A stretch of 6,372 nucleotides of DNA from an uncultured Porphyromonadaceae bacterium (GCA_900551515.1 URWH01000113.1:1-6372), one strand, 5' to 3'. Positions 1 to 6,179 are shown, counted from the first letter of the stretch. A program made the numbers and translations. The notes: generated from the sequence alone by a model not told the origin.

Positions 1-1
1 A

Positions 2-115
2 TCGGCGGTGAAAGATGCCGTGATCGAAGGCATCATCCCCAACGAACACGATGCGGCGCGCGAATATATGCTCAAAATCGGGCGTGAGATGGGACTTACG
101 CCTGTGAACCAGTGA
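2..115 (+). CDS. cca: CCA tRNA nucleotidyltransferase, C-terminal 37 residues (5' end outside window)
   Basis: This is the 3' end of a gene that begins before the window; 37 codons and a TGA stop at 113-115 are present. The tail contains AVKDAVIEGIIPNEHDA followed by a helix ending REMGL. This resembles the extreme C-terminus of Bacteroidales CCA-adding enzymes (poly(A) polymerase/HD family), which typically carry an I-K-D-A-I-x-x-G-x-I-P-N-x-x-x-A-A pattern. That family adds or repairs the 3' CCA of tRNAs in the cytoplasm. No catalytic residues lie in this fragment, so the call rests on the tail and on the neighbours: queD follows after 14 nt and queE after that, both also tRNA-modification genes. 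Another HD-domain protein remains possible. Confidence 0.68.
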   Translation, partial: SAVKDAVIEGIIPNEHDAAREYMLKIGREMGLTPVNQ

Positions 116-129
116 TTACAAATTTTGCT

Positions 130-462
130 ATGTATTACGTAACTAAACGTTTTGAAATATCCGGAGCTCATTCGCTCCGGCTCGACTATGAGAGCAAATG
201 TGCGACGCTCCACGGCCACAACTGGATCATTACCGTCAGCTGCCGGGCGCGCGAGGTCGACGCTTCCGGCATGGTGACCGATTTTACGGCCATCAAGCAG
301 GAAATCACCGAAATGCTCGACCATAAAAATCTCAACGAAGTGCTCGACTTCAATCCGACTGCCGAGAATATCGCCCGCTGGATATGTGACCGCGTCCCCA
401 ACTGCTATCGCGTTGAGGTGCGCGAAAGCGAGGGCAATACGGCCGCCTACGAACGTGACTGA
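130..462 (+). CDS. queD: 6-carboxy-5,6,7,8-tetrahydropterin synthase QueD
   Basis: QueD converts 7,8-dihydroneopterin triphosphate to 6-carboxytetrahydropterin, the first committed step of the 7-deazaguanine (preQ0/queuosine) pathway. The 110-residue protein has the whole active site of the 6-pyruvoyl-tetrahydropterin synthase fold. Zinc ligands are His14 (SGAHSL) and His28/His30 (LHGHNW). Cys24 (ESKC) fits the catalytic nucleophile, Asp64-His65 (LDHKNLN) the proton relay, and Glu99 (VRESEGN) the pterin anchor. The length is typical of small bacterial QueD. I chose ATG at 130 over the in-frame GTG at 112: MYYVTKRFEIS is the usual Bacteroidales N-terminus, and the GTG overlaps the upstream stop codon. 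The gene follows the CCA enzyme by 14 nt and precedes queE by 39 nt, so the three are probably co-transcribed. No Shine-Dalgarno sequence is visible, as is normal for this phylum. Confidence 0.94.
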   Translation: MYYVTKRFEISGAHSLRLDYESKCATLHGHNWIITVSCRAREVDASGMVTDFTAIKQEITEMLDHKNLNEVLDFNPTAENIARWICDRVPNCYRVEVRESEGNTAAYERD

Positions 463-501
463 ACTGCCAGGCATCTGATAATACGATAAGAATGACAAGG
501 C

Positions 502-1050
502 ATGTATCGTGTCAATGAAATCTTTTATTCGCTTCAGGGTGAGGGCTTTTTCACCGGAAGTGCGGCTGTGTTCGTGCGCCTGAGCGGCTGTAACCGCGCA
601 TGCGCTTTCTGCGACACTGATCATCGTGCGTTCACCCTCATGACCGCCGATGAGATTGTGGCTATAGCTTCGAAATATGAGTCGCGTTTCGTGGTGGTGA
701 CCGGTGGCGAACCGCTGCTTCAGCTCGACGACGCTCTCGTTGGTGCGCTCAAAGCTGCCGGCTTTTTCGTGGCCGTAGAGACAAACGGCACGCTTCCTGT
801 GCCCCAAGGCGTCGACTGGGTCACTTGCTCGCCCAAAGAAAAACCGTGGAACATTGACAGAATCGACGAGCTTAAGATCGTCTGGCAGGGACAGGATGTC
901 GAAGCCATAGCCCGTGAGCTCCCCGAGGCCACTCACCGTTTCCTCCAGCCGCTGTCGTGCTCCAACACCGATGAGGTCGTCGGCTATATCCTCCGCAATC
1001 CCCGCTGGCGTCTGTCGCTGCAAACCCATAAATTGATCGGCATACAGTGA
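502..1050 (+). CDS. queE: 7-carboxy-7-deazaguanine synthase QueE (radical SAM)
   Basis: QueE is a radical S-adenosylmethionine enzyme that contracts the ring of 6-carboxytetrahydropterin, the QueD product, to 7-carboxy-7-deazaguanine. The 182-residue protein opens with NEIFYSLQGEG, a QueE hallmark. The 4Fe-4S cluster motif CNRACAFCDT supplies Cys30, Cys34 and Cys37 in the usual CxxxCxxC spacing. TGGEP (67-71) is the SAM-binding motif, ETNGT (93-97) and CSPK (109-112) are further conserved QueE segments, and the C-terminus QTHKLIGIQ is also typical. It is shorter than the roughly 220-residue E. coli protein but matches the compact Bacteroidetes form, so it is not truncated. The ATG at 502 fits the conserved N-terminus. 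QueC and QueF, needed for later steps, are not in the window. Confidence 0.95.
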   Translation: MYRVNEIFYSLQGEGFFTGSAAVFVRLSGCNRACAFCDTDHRAFTLMTADEIVAIASKYESRFVVVTGGEPLLQLDDALVGALKAAGFFVAVETNGTLPVPQGVDWVTCSPKEKPWNIDRIDELKIVWQGQDVEAIARELPEATHRFLQPLSCSNTDEVVGYILRNPRWRLSLQTHKLIGIQ

Positions 1051-1106
1051 CCGCCATGCGTTTTGCCCAGCGATTCCCCGCGTCGCCGCCTGCTGCCGTG
1101 TTTTTG

Positions 1107-1138
1107 TTTGTGAGATAGAGAAATAATGCGTAACTTTG
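1107..1138 (+). promoter_or_regulatory. Bacteroidetes-type promoter for the PD40 gene
   Basis: A -33 element TTTG (1107-1110) lies 20 nt before a perfect -7 element TAACTTTG (1131-1138). Both the elements and the spacing fit the Bacteroidetes sigma-ABfr consensus TTTG...TAnnTTTG. Transcription would begin near 1143-1145, leaving a leader of about 20 nt before the ATG at 1164. This makes the PD40 gene the head of a transcription unit separate from queDE. No convincing terminator is visible between the queE stop and this promoter. Confidence 0.8.
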
Positions 1139-1163
1139 CTTTACACTTTCCTCTGACTGACTT

Positions 1164-2426
1164 ATGCAATTGAAACGACACATACTGACGCTGGTGGCTG
1201 CTCTGGCTATTTTCGCTCTCGCTTTGCCTGCACAGGGCGCTTCCCGGCGTACGGCCAAAAAGAAAAAAGCAAAAACTGAAGCCGTTGCCCCCGACGGGCT
1301 GCTCGACAAAGCCCGGAACGCATTTGAAGCCTATGATTTCGAAGGAGCTACGGAATTTCTTGACGATTACGAAACGGCTCTTTCCAAGAGCGATAAGGAG
1401 CCGCCGCAGCGTTACACCGATCTGCGGCGCGTGGTGGATCTCGGAACGACGATGCTCGACCGCGTGGAGAAAATAGCCATCATCGACAGCCTGACCGTTG
1501 ACAGCGCGGCATTTTTTGAGGCTTACCGGCTCTCGCAGCCGGCGGGCGTGATCACCGATTCCGAAGCGCTGCCTGCCTCATTCCCGGCAAAGGGCAATCC
1601 CGCTGTTTTCGTGACCGAATCAGGCGAAACGATGCTGTGGAGCGCACCAAAAGCCGATGGCCGCGAGCTCGTGGAGTCGCATCTGCTTGCCGACGGCTCA
1701 TGGGAAGACCCGCAGCCGCTCGGCGACGCTTTCCGCGATCTCCTCGATCCAGCCTATCCCTTCCTGATGCCCGACGGCACTACGCTCTATTTTGCCGCAC
1801 GCGGTCAGGAATCGCTTGGCGGATACGACATTTTCGTGGCGCGCAACAATGGCGACGAATATCTTCAGCCACAGAATATGGGCATGCCCTATAATTCGCC
1901 GTTCGACGATTATATGCTGGCCATCGATGAGGTGACAGGCGCCGGCTGGTGGGCCACCGACCGCAACCGCATCGACGGCAAGGTGACCATCTATGTGTTT
2001 GTGCCTCAGGAGATGCGTGTCAATTATCCCGCCGACACCCCTGATCTGACCGACCGTGCACGTATTACCAATATCAAGGCCACCGGCTCGCGTGATGATT
2101 ATGCCGGAGTGCTGAAAGCCATAGCTGCTGCCGGCGGCGAGACGGCCGGCGAAAGTATCGAGTTTGAGATGGCCATGCCGGGCGGCAAAATCTACCAGTC
2201 GCTCGCCGACTTCCGCAATCCTCTCGCCCGCGAGGCCATGGAGCGGTATCTCGACGCCCGCGATGCGCTGCGCGACGATGAGGCCTCGCTCAGCGACCTG
2301 CGCGCGGCGTTCAAAGCCGGGTCGGCATCCCGCAGCGAGGTTCTCGAGCTCGAAAACCGCGTGAACCGCCAGCGCATCGAGTTGCGGCGCCTGGCCAACG
2401 AAGTTGTAAAGGCCGAAACACGCTGA
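1164..2426 (+). CDS. Secreted PD40 beta-propeller protein of unknown function
   Basis: No specific function is recognised. The 420-residue protein begins with a signal peptide: KRH, a hydrophobic run over residues 7-22, and a likely cleavage near AQGAS at about 25-27. There is no lipobox cysteine, so it is probably periplasmic or otherwise exported. A lysine-rich linker (RRTAKKKKAK) is followed by an alpha-helical, TPR-like stretch at about 45-125. Residues 146-285 carry PD40/WD40-like propeller blades, including LMPDGTTLYFAARG and SLGGYDIFVA (about 201-226). The DDYMLAI / GWWATDRNR pair falls at about 248-269. The last 70 residues are charged and heptad-like, suggesting a coiled coil. PD40 domains in Bacteroidetes often accompany OmpA-like or TolB-like envelope proteins, but no OmpA domain is present here. 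cstA follows after 46 nt and may be co-transcribed. Confidence 0.85.
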   Translation: MQLKRHILTLVAALAIFALALPAQGASRRTAKKKKAKTEAVAPDGLLDKARNAFEAYDFEGATEFLDDYETALSKSDKEPPQRYTDLRRVVDLGTTMLDRVEKIAIIDSLTVDSAAFFEAYRLSQPAGVITDSEALPASFPAKGNPAVFVTESGETMLWSAPKADGRELVESHLLADGSWEDPQPLGDAFRDLLDPAYPFLMPDGTTLYFAARGQESLGGYDIFVARNNGDEYLQPQNMGMPYNSPFDDYMLAIDEVTGAGWWATDRNRIDGKVTIYVFVPQEMRVNYPADTPDLTDRARITNIKATGSRDDYAGVLKAIAAAGGETAGESIEFEMAMPGGKIYQSLADFRNPLAREAMERYLDARDALRDDEASLSDLRAAFKAGSASRSEVLELENRVNRQRIELRRLANEVVKAETR

Positions 2427-2472
2427 CGCCGTCGTTTCCCCTGTTGATGAATCATTATCGCATTATCATATC

Positions 2473-3912
2473 ATGACTGCTTTTCTGATAGCTCTTGCCG
2501 TGTTGGTGGGCGGATATTTCGTCTACGGCGCTTTTGTCGACCGCCTGATGGCCACCGACCGCAACCGTCCGATGCCGGCCTACACCAGGCGCGACGACGT
2601 GGATTACCGTCCCATGAAACCGTGGCGCGTGTTCCTCATACAGTTCCTCAACATCGCCGGCCTCGGCCCGATCTTCGGCGCCATCATGGGCATCATGTTC
2701 GGTCCCGCCGCTTTCCTGTGGATTTCGCTCGGAACGATATTTGGCGGTGCCGTGCACGACTTCTGCTCGGGCGTGATATCCATCAGACGCGACGGCGCTT
2801 CGCTGCCCGAGATCGTTGGCGAACAGCTCGGCTCGGGCATCCGTAATGTGATGCGCGGCTTTTCGGTGTTGCTGCTCATCCTCGTTGCCGCCGTATTCGT
2901 GGTGACGCCTGCCGGTCTGCTCGCTTCCATGACACCTGATTCGCTCAATGCCATGGTGTGGACGGTGGTTATTTTCGCCTATTATATTCTGGCTACACTG
3001 CTGCCCATCGACAAGCTTATCGGCAATTTCTATCCCGTCTTCGGCTTTGCATTGCTTTTCATGGCGGCCGGTCTGCTCTTCGTGATGCTCTTCACCGGCA
3101 TCGACATTCCTGTCAGCTTCAACGACAGCTTCGCCAGCCGCAGCGTTTCGGGTGCACCGGTGTTCCCGATGATGTTCGTCAGCATAGCCTGCGGCGCTAT
3201 TTCCGGTTTTCATGCCACGCAGTCGCCTATGATGGCTCGGTGCCTGACCAACGAAAAGCTGGCCCGTCCGATATTCTATGGCGCAATGGTGGCAGAAGGC
3301 ATCGTGGCCCTTATCTGGGCGGCCGCAGCCGTGGCTTTCACCGGAGGATATGAGCAGCTGACGGCTTATATGGCTGTGCCGGGTCATTCGGCCGGTTCGC
3401 TCGTTCACGACATTTCATTCGGATGGCTTGGCGCTTTCGGCGGCATACTCGCTGTGCTCGGTGTGGTGGCGGCTCCGATCACCACCGGCGACACCGCTTT
3501 GCGCAGTGCACGCCTCACCATGGCCGATTGTCTGCATTTCAGTCAGAGGTCGATATGGCGCCGTCTGCTGGTGGCTCTCCCTATTTTCGCTTTGACTGCG
3601 ATGGTGATGATGATCGATTTCAGCGTGCTTTGGCGCTATTTCGCCTGGTGCAACCAGACGCTCGCCGTGTTCACCCTCTGGGCTGTGACGGTCTATCTCG
3701 CCCGCCGCGGAAGCATATATCTGGTGACTTTGCTGCCCGCCATGTTCATGACTGTGGTGTGCACGAGCTACCTGCTTTGCGCGCCCCGTCCCGAAGGTCT
3801 CGGGTTGGCGCAGTCGCTGGCTGTGGGTTTGGGACTGATGGTGGCGGTGTGCCTGACAGCCATGTTCTTTGTTTATGTAAAACGTAAGCAGCCCGTACTG
3901 AAAAATGTTTGA
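2473..3912 (+). CDS. cstA: CstA-family carbon-starvation membrane transporter (compact form)
   Basis: CstA proteins are inner-membrane transporters induced by carbon limitation and linked in enterobacteria to peptide and pyruvate uptake; the substrate here is unknown. The 479-residue protein is hydrophobic throughout, with roughly a dozen or more membrane segments. Family signatures include FLNIAGLGPIFGAIMG (58-73), GAVHDFCSG (92-100) with RRDGASLPEIVG (105-116), the CGAISGFHATQSPMMARC stretch (240-257), and ITTGDTALRSARL (336-348). E. coli CstA has about 700 residues; the shorter length here is usual for Bacteroidales homologues and not a sign of damage. The ATG at 2473 is chosen because it begins a membrane helix directly. 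No promoter of the TAnnTTTG type is visible in the 46 nt upstream, so expression probably depends on the promoter before the PD40 gene. It overlaps the next gene by 8 nt. Confidence 0.92.
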   Translation: MTAFLIALAVLVGGYFVYGAFVDRLMATDRNRPMPAYTRRDDVDYRPMKPWRVFLIQFLNIAGLGPIFGAIMGIMFGPAAFLWISLGTIFGGAVHDFCSGVISIRRDGASLPEIVGEQLGSGIRNVMRGFSVLLLILVAAVFVVTPAGLLASMTPDSLNAMVWTVVIFAYYILATLLPIDKLIGNFYPVFGFALLFMAAGLLFVMLFTGIDIPVSFNDSFASRSVSGAPVFPMMFVSIACGAISGFHATQSPMMARCLTNEKLARPIFYGAMVAEGIVALIWAAAAVAFTGGYEQLTAYMAVPGHSAGSLVHDISFGWLGAFGGILAVLGVVAAPITTGDTALRSARLTMADCLHFSQRSIWRRLLVALPIFALTAMVMMIDFSVLWRYFAWCNQTLAVFTLWAVTVYLARRGSIYLVTLLPAMFMTVVCTSYLLCAPRPEGLGLAQSLAVGLGLMVAVCLTAMFFVYVKRKQPVLKNV

Positions 3913-4741
3913 TTTCAATTGTCTTTTAGACGGCTCTCTCAAATATAATTTCCATTCCCACACGCAGTTCTGCGACGGCCGGGCGCCTATGGAGCAGTTT
4001 GCGGCCGAGGCTGTGCGCCGCGGATTCACCCATTACGGCTTCTCGCCCCATTCGCCCATTGCCATACCCTCGCCCTGCAACATGAAGACTTCGGATGTGC
4101 CGCTCTATCTCGATGAGGTGGCACGGCTGCGCCACGTTCACCGGGCAAGCGGCACGCGATTTCTCGCCTCGATGGAGATCGATTTCCTCAGCCGCAGCCA
4201 TGGCCCGGCATGCGCATATTTTCAGGATCTGCCGCTCGACTACCGCATCGGCTCGGTGCACTTCATTCCGTCGCAGTCGGGCGAATATATCGACGTCGAC
4301 GGCCATTTCGACCGTTTTCGCGATAATATGTCCCGGCATTTCCGCAACGATATCCGTTATGTGGTCAACACTTTCTTCGACCAGAATCTGGAAATGCTTT
4401 CGGCCGGCGGATTCGACATGATAGGCCATTACGATAAGATAGGGCAGAACGCATCCTATTTTCAGCCCGGTATCGAGAATGAGGGATGGTATGTCGATCG
4501 TCTTGAGGAACTTACGCGTGCGGTCATCGCCTCGGGTGTGACCGTCGAGATCAACACCAAGGCTTTTGTGGAGCATCACCGGTTTTTCCCTTCGCCGTCG
4601 CAGCTTCCGGCATTGCTTGATGCCGGCGTGCCCATAGTGGTCAACAGCGATGCCCACCGTCCGGAGCTTATCGATGCCTCGCGCGATGAGGCGTTTGCTA
4701 TTCTTGATCGTCAGCGTCGCGCTTCTTCTTCGAAACAGTAG
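3905..4741 (+). CDS. PHP-domain phosphatase, probable histidinol-phosphatase (HisJ/HisK type)
   Basis: The 278-residue protein is a single PHP domain with the metal-binding set of the HisJ family. Visible ligands are His17 and His19 (FHSHT), Asp24 (CDG), His49 (FSPHSP), Glu91 (SMEIDF), His119 (GSVHF), His175 (IGHYDK), and Asp249 with His251 (NSDAH). Such proteins hydrolyse L-histidinol phosphate to histidinol, the penultimate step of histidine synthesis, using a trinuclear metal site in the cytoplasm. No other his gene is nearby. Bacteroidales usually also have a bifunctional HisB, so this could be a redundant enzyme or a PHP phosphatase acting on another small phosphoester. I therefore give no gene symbol. 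The ATG lies inside the cstA reading frame (8-nt overlap), which suggests translational coupling. The 3' end runs 44 nt into the convergent umuC-like gene. Confidence 0.87.
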   Translation: MFDFNCLLDGSLKYNFHSHTQFCDGRAPMEQFAAEAVRRGFTHYGFSPHSPIAIPSPCNMKTSDVPLYLDEVARLRHVHRASGTRFLASMEIDFLSRSHGPACAYFQDLPLDYRIGSVHFIPSQSGEYIDVDGHFDRFRDNMSRHFRNDIRYVVNTFFDQNLEMLSAGGFDMIGHYDKIGQNASYFQPGIENEGWYVDRLEELTRAVIASGVTVEINTKAFVEHHRFFPSPSQLPALLDAGVPIVVNSDAHRPELIDASRDEAFAILDRQRRASSSKQ

Positions 4742-5915
4742 AAGCTATCATGATGGCCGGCTGCGAGGCCGACGCCGTGTTCATGCGGTCCATCACCGCC
4801 ATCGCCCGGCGCCGCTTGTCGGTTGCCGTTTCATCCTCAAACAGATTTCTCGTGGCTTTCTCTTTTGCAATGAAATGGTGCAGCGTGATGCCTGCGCGCT
4901 TGAATCCGATGTCTTTGCGGTAGATGCTACGGAGCGCCTCAACGGCCGCGCTGCATATGTCGGGCGTGTAGTCGGTGTGGTCGGGCAGCTTCACGGTGAT
5001 GTTGGGATTGTACTGGATCTGTGAGGTGTGGAAGCGGTTGGTGCGCAGCATCACGGTGATTTCGCGTGCAAGGTACCCTTTTTTGCGCAGCGACACGGTG
5101 GCCGCCGATGCGTAGGTGGTGATCAGCCGTGTCAGCTCGTCGAGATCGAAGGTGTCGTGTGGCAGCGTGCGCGTGACGCTGATGCTGCGGTTTTCCGGCT
5201 CGGGGGTGTGACGCTCTATGCATGCCTCGCCATGGAGTTCGCGCCAGGTGTCGTAGCCCCCTTTGTGCAGCAGTCGGCGAGCTTTGTCGTCGGGCAGCTC
5301 ATAGACGCCGAGGGCTGTGGTCACCCCTACATCGGCCAACCGTCGCGCCACATTAGGCCCGATGCCCCATATGTCTTTCGCCTCCGACATCGAGAGCGCT
5401 TTGCGGAGCTTTGCCTCGGAGTCGATGACGCACACGCCTTTGTAGCCCGGATAGCGCTTGGCAAACCGCGCTGCCAGCTTGGCCAGCGTTTTGGTGGTGG
5501 AGATGCCCATCGACACCGGGATGCCCGTGCGGCGGAATATCGTGTCGACAAGATAGAGACCATAGTCGCGCGGGTCGCCGATGTCGCTGCTCACAACGAT
5601 GAATGCCTCGTCGATGGAATATATTTCGATGCCGTGCGTGGCATGCTCGCGCAGCACCTGCATCACTTTGTCGGATATATCACGGTAAAAGCGGTGTGAA
5701 CCGTGCAGTGCCACGACTCCGTTGGCCTCGCACATTGCCCTGATTTTGAAATAGGGTGCTGAACGGGTGATGCCCAGCGCTTTGGCTTCGTTCGACATGG
5801 CCACGACGCATCCGCTTCCGCCGGAAAGCACTATCACCGGTATACCGTTGAGCTGCGGATCGCGCACGCGTTCGCAGGATACGAAAAAGTTGTTGCAGTC
5901 AATAAGGGCTATCAT
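4698..5915 (-). CDS. umuC: Y-family translesion DNA polymerase, UmuC type
   Basis: UmuC-type polymerases copy past DNA lesions and are usually part of the SOS response, working with UmuD'. With the start at 5915 the protein has 405 residues and aligns in register with E. coli UmuC. MIALIDCNNFF places catalytic Asp6 and steric-gate residue Phe11 (Tyr in E. coli). SIDEAF at 100-105 gives Asp102-Glu103. GISTTKTLAKLA (137-148) is the conserved palm segment, and DIWGIGPNVARRL (181-193) is the helix-hairpin-helix of the thumb. The little-finger domain follows to about 350, and TRNLF (355-359) sits where a sliding-clamp motif is expected. An in-frame ATG at 5945 exists, but the apparent promoter lies inside that extension. 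The last 25 residues (ASASQPAIMIAS then STVSKKKRDADDQE) lack the SPxYTT-like ending common in UmuC, so the C-terminal domain looks shortened or divergent. No umuD is adjacent. Confidence 0.93.
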   Translation of the reverse strand: MIALIDCNNFFVSCERVRDPQLNGIPVIVLSGGSGCVVAMSNEAKALGITRSAPYFKIRAMCEANGVVALHGSHRFYRDISDKVMQVLREHATHGIEIYSIDEAFIVVSSDIGDPRDYGLYLVDTIFRRTGIPVSMGISTTKTLAKLAARFAKRYPGYKGVCVIDSEAKLRKALSMSEAKDIWGIGPNVARRLADVGVTTALGVYELPDDKARRLLHKGGYDTWRELHGEACIERHTPEPENRSISVTRTLPHDTFDLDELTRLITTYASAATVSLRKKGYLAREITVMLRTNRFHTSQIQYNPNITVKLPDHTDYTPDICSAAVEALRSIYRKDIGFKRAGITLHHFIAKEKATRNLFEDETATDKRRRAMAVMDRMNTASASQPAIMIASTVSKKKRDADDQE

Positions 5916-5920
5916 CGTAG

Positions 5921-5940
5921 GGCAAATATAATCATTTGCC
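5921..5940. promoter_or_regulatory. Perfect 7-bp inverted repeat over the umuC promoter, candidate operator
   Basis: The arms GGCAAAT (5921-5927) and ATTTGCC (5934-5940) are exact reverse complements around a 6-bp spacer. The dyad covers the whole -7 element of umuC. A dimeric repressor bound here would block transcription, so this is a candidate SOS-type or S24-repressor operator. The dyad stops at these arms because the next flanking pair (5920/5941) does not match. The regulator is not in the window and its identity is inference. Confidence 0.5.
5923..5930 (-). promoter_or_regulatory. Putative -7 promoter element of umuC
   Basis: On the minus strand these bases read TATATTTG, a perfect match to the TAnnTTTG -7 element. 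Only 7 nt (5916-5922) separate it from the ATG at 5913-5915, so the transcript would start within a few bases of the start codon. No clean TTTG is found about 20 nt further upstream, so the -33 element is weak, as expected for a regulated promoter. The position supports translation from 5915 rather than 5945. Confidence 0.55.
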
Positions 5941-5986
5941 GCCATTCATCCATTGCTGCGGATGTTAATTTGCCGCTTTCCCGTGC

Positions 5987-6034
5987 CGTCTGCGCCGGAT
6001 GGCTTTCTGAAGGCGCGGGTTCAGACGATTTTTT
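5987..6034 (+). terminator. Terminator-like hairpin with U-tract, no obvious upstream gene
   Basis: CGTCTG (5987-5992) pairs with CAGACG (6022-6027), and CGCC (5993-5996) can stack on it by pairing with GGCG (6012-6015), leaving a 6-nt bulge. An alternative 8-bp stem pairs 5980-5987 with 6012-6019, with one G-U pair. The 6-bp stem is followed by A and then six T (6029-6034), the layout of an intrinsic terminator on the + strand. The only gene to its left, umuC, runs the other way, so the terminated transcript, if any, is unknown. It could also block read-through toward the tRNA promoter. Confidence 0.35.
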
Positions 6035-6105
6035 GTGTTGTTGTAAGGTGTTGATTCGCGGTGTGTTGCTGTTTCATACGCTATTTTCTGACGATTTTTG
6101 TTGAA

Positions 6106-6127
6106 AAAAGTTTGCGAAAAGTTTGCG
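6106..6127 (+). repeat. Tandem 11-bp repeat upstream of the tRNA-Asp promoter
   Basis: Two exact, directly adjacent copies of AAAAGTTTGCG occupy 6106-6116 and 6117-6127. The downstream copy supplies the TTTG used as the -33 element. The upstream copy places a second A-tract and TTTG about one helical turn further out, where UP-like or activator contacts would lie in a strong stable-RNA promoter. Confidence 0.75.
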
Positions 6128-6153
6128 CAATCCGAATTTCCGTCTTAACTTTG
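6122..6153 (+). promoter_or_regulatory. Bacteroidetes-type promoter for tRNA-Asp
   Basis: TTTG (6122-6125), a 20-nt spacer and TAACTTTG (6146-6153) form a full consensus promoter. The -7 octamer and the spacing are the same as in the promoter at 1107-1138. The start of transcription should fall near 6158-6160, leaving a leader of about 78 nt before the mature tRNA, to be removed by RNase P. Together with the A-rich upstream repeat this looks like a strong constitutive stable-RNA promoter. Confidence 0.82.
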
Positions 6154-6179
6154 CAACCGCAAACGGCAAGAGAGCCTTT

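Noticed and set aside
112..129. GTG at 112 as the start of queD
   Set aside because: It overlaps the upstream stop codon and adds six residues not typical of QueD; ATG at 130 gives the family N-terminus.
1..129. preQ1 riboswitch before queD
   Set aside because: The preceding gene ends 14 nt before the queD start, leaving no room for an aptamer, and no preQ1-like pseudoknot is seen.
872..1309. Antisense open frame spanning the queE end and the PD40 start
   Set aside because: It crosses two confident genes and the PD40 promoter, and has no domain or promoter of its own.
2453..2467. Short direct repeat CATTATC-G-CATTATC before cstA
   Set aside because: Seven bases with one-base spacing in AT-rich DNA; no promoter or dyad accompanies it.
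2455..3408. Long antisense open frame (317 codons) opposite cstA
   Set aside because: It mirrors cstA codon structure in GC-rich DNA and encodes a low-complexity His/Glu/Arg-rich sequence with no recognisable domain. cstA is clearly the real gene.
3926..4657. Antisense open frame of 243 codons opposite the PHP gene
   Set aside because: A shadow of a gene whose metal ligands are all identifiable; no family resemblance.
5028..5699. Plus-strand open frame of 223 codons inside umuC
   Set aside because: It is antisense to a polymerase with intact catalytic motifs, has no initiation signal and no recognisable motif.
5916..5945. Upstream ATG at 5945 as the start of umuC
   Set aside because: The 10-residue extension precedes the conserved UmuC N-terminus and contains the likely -7 promoter element.
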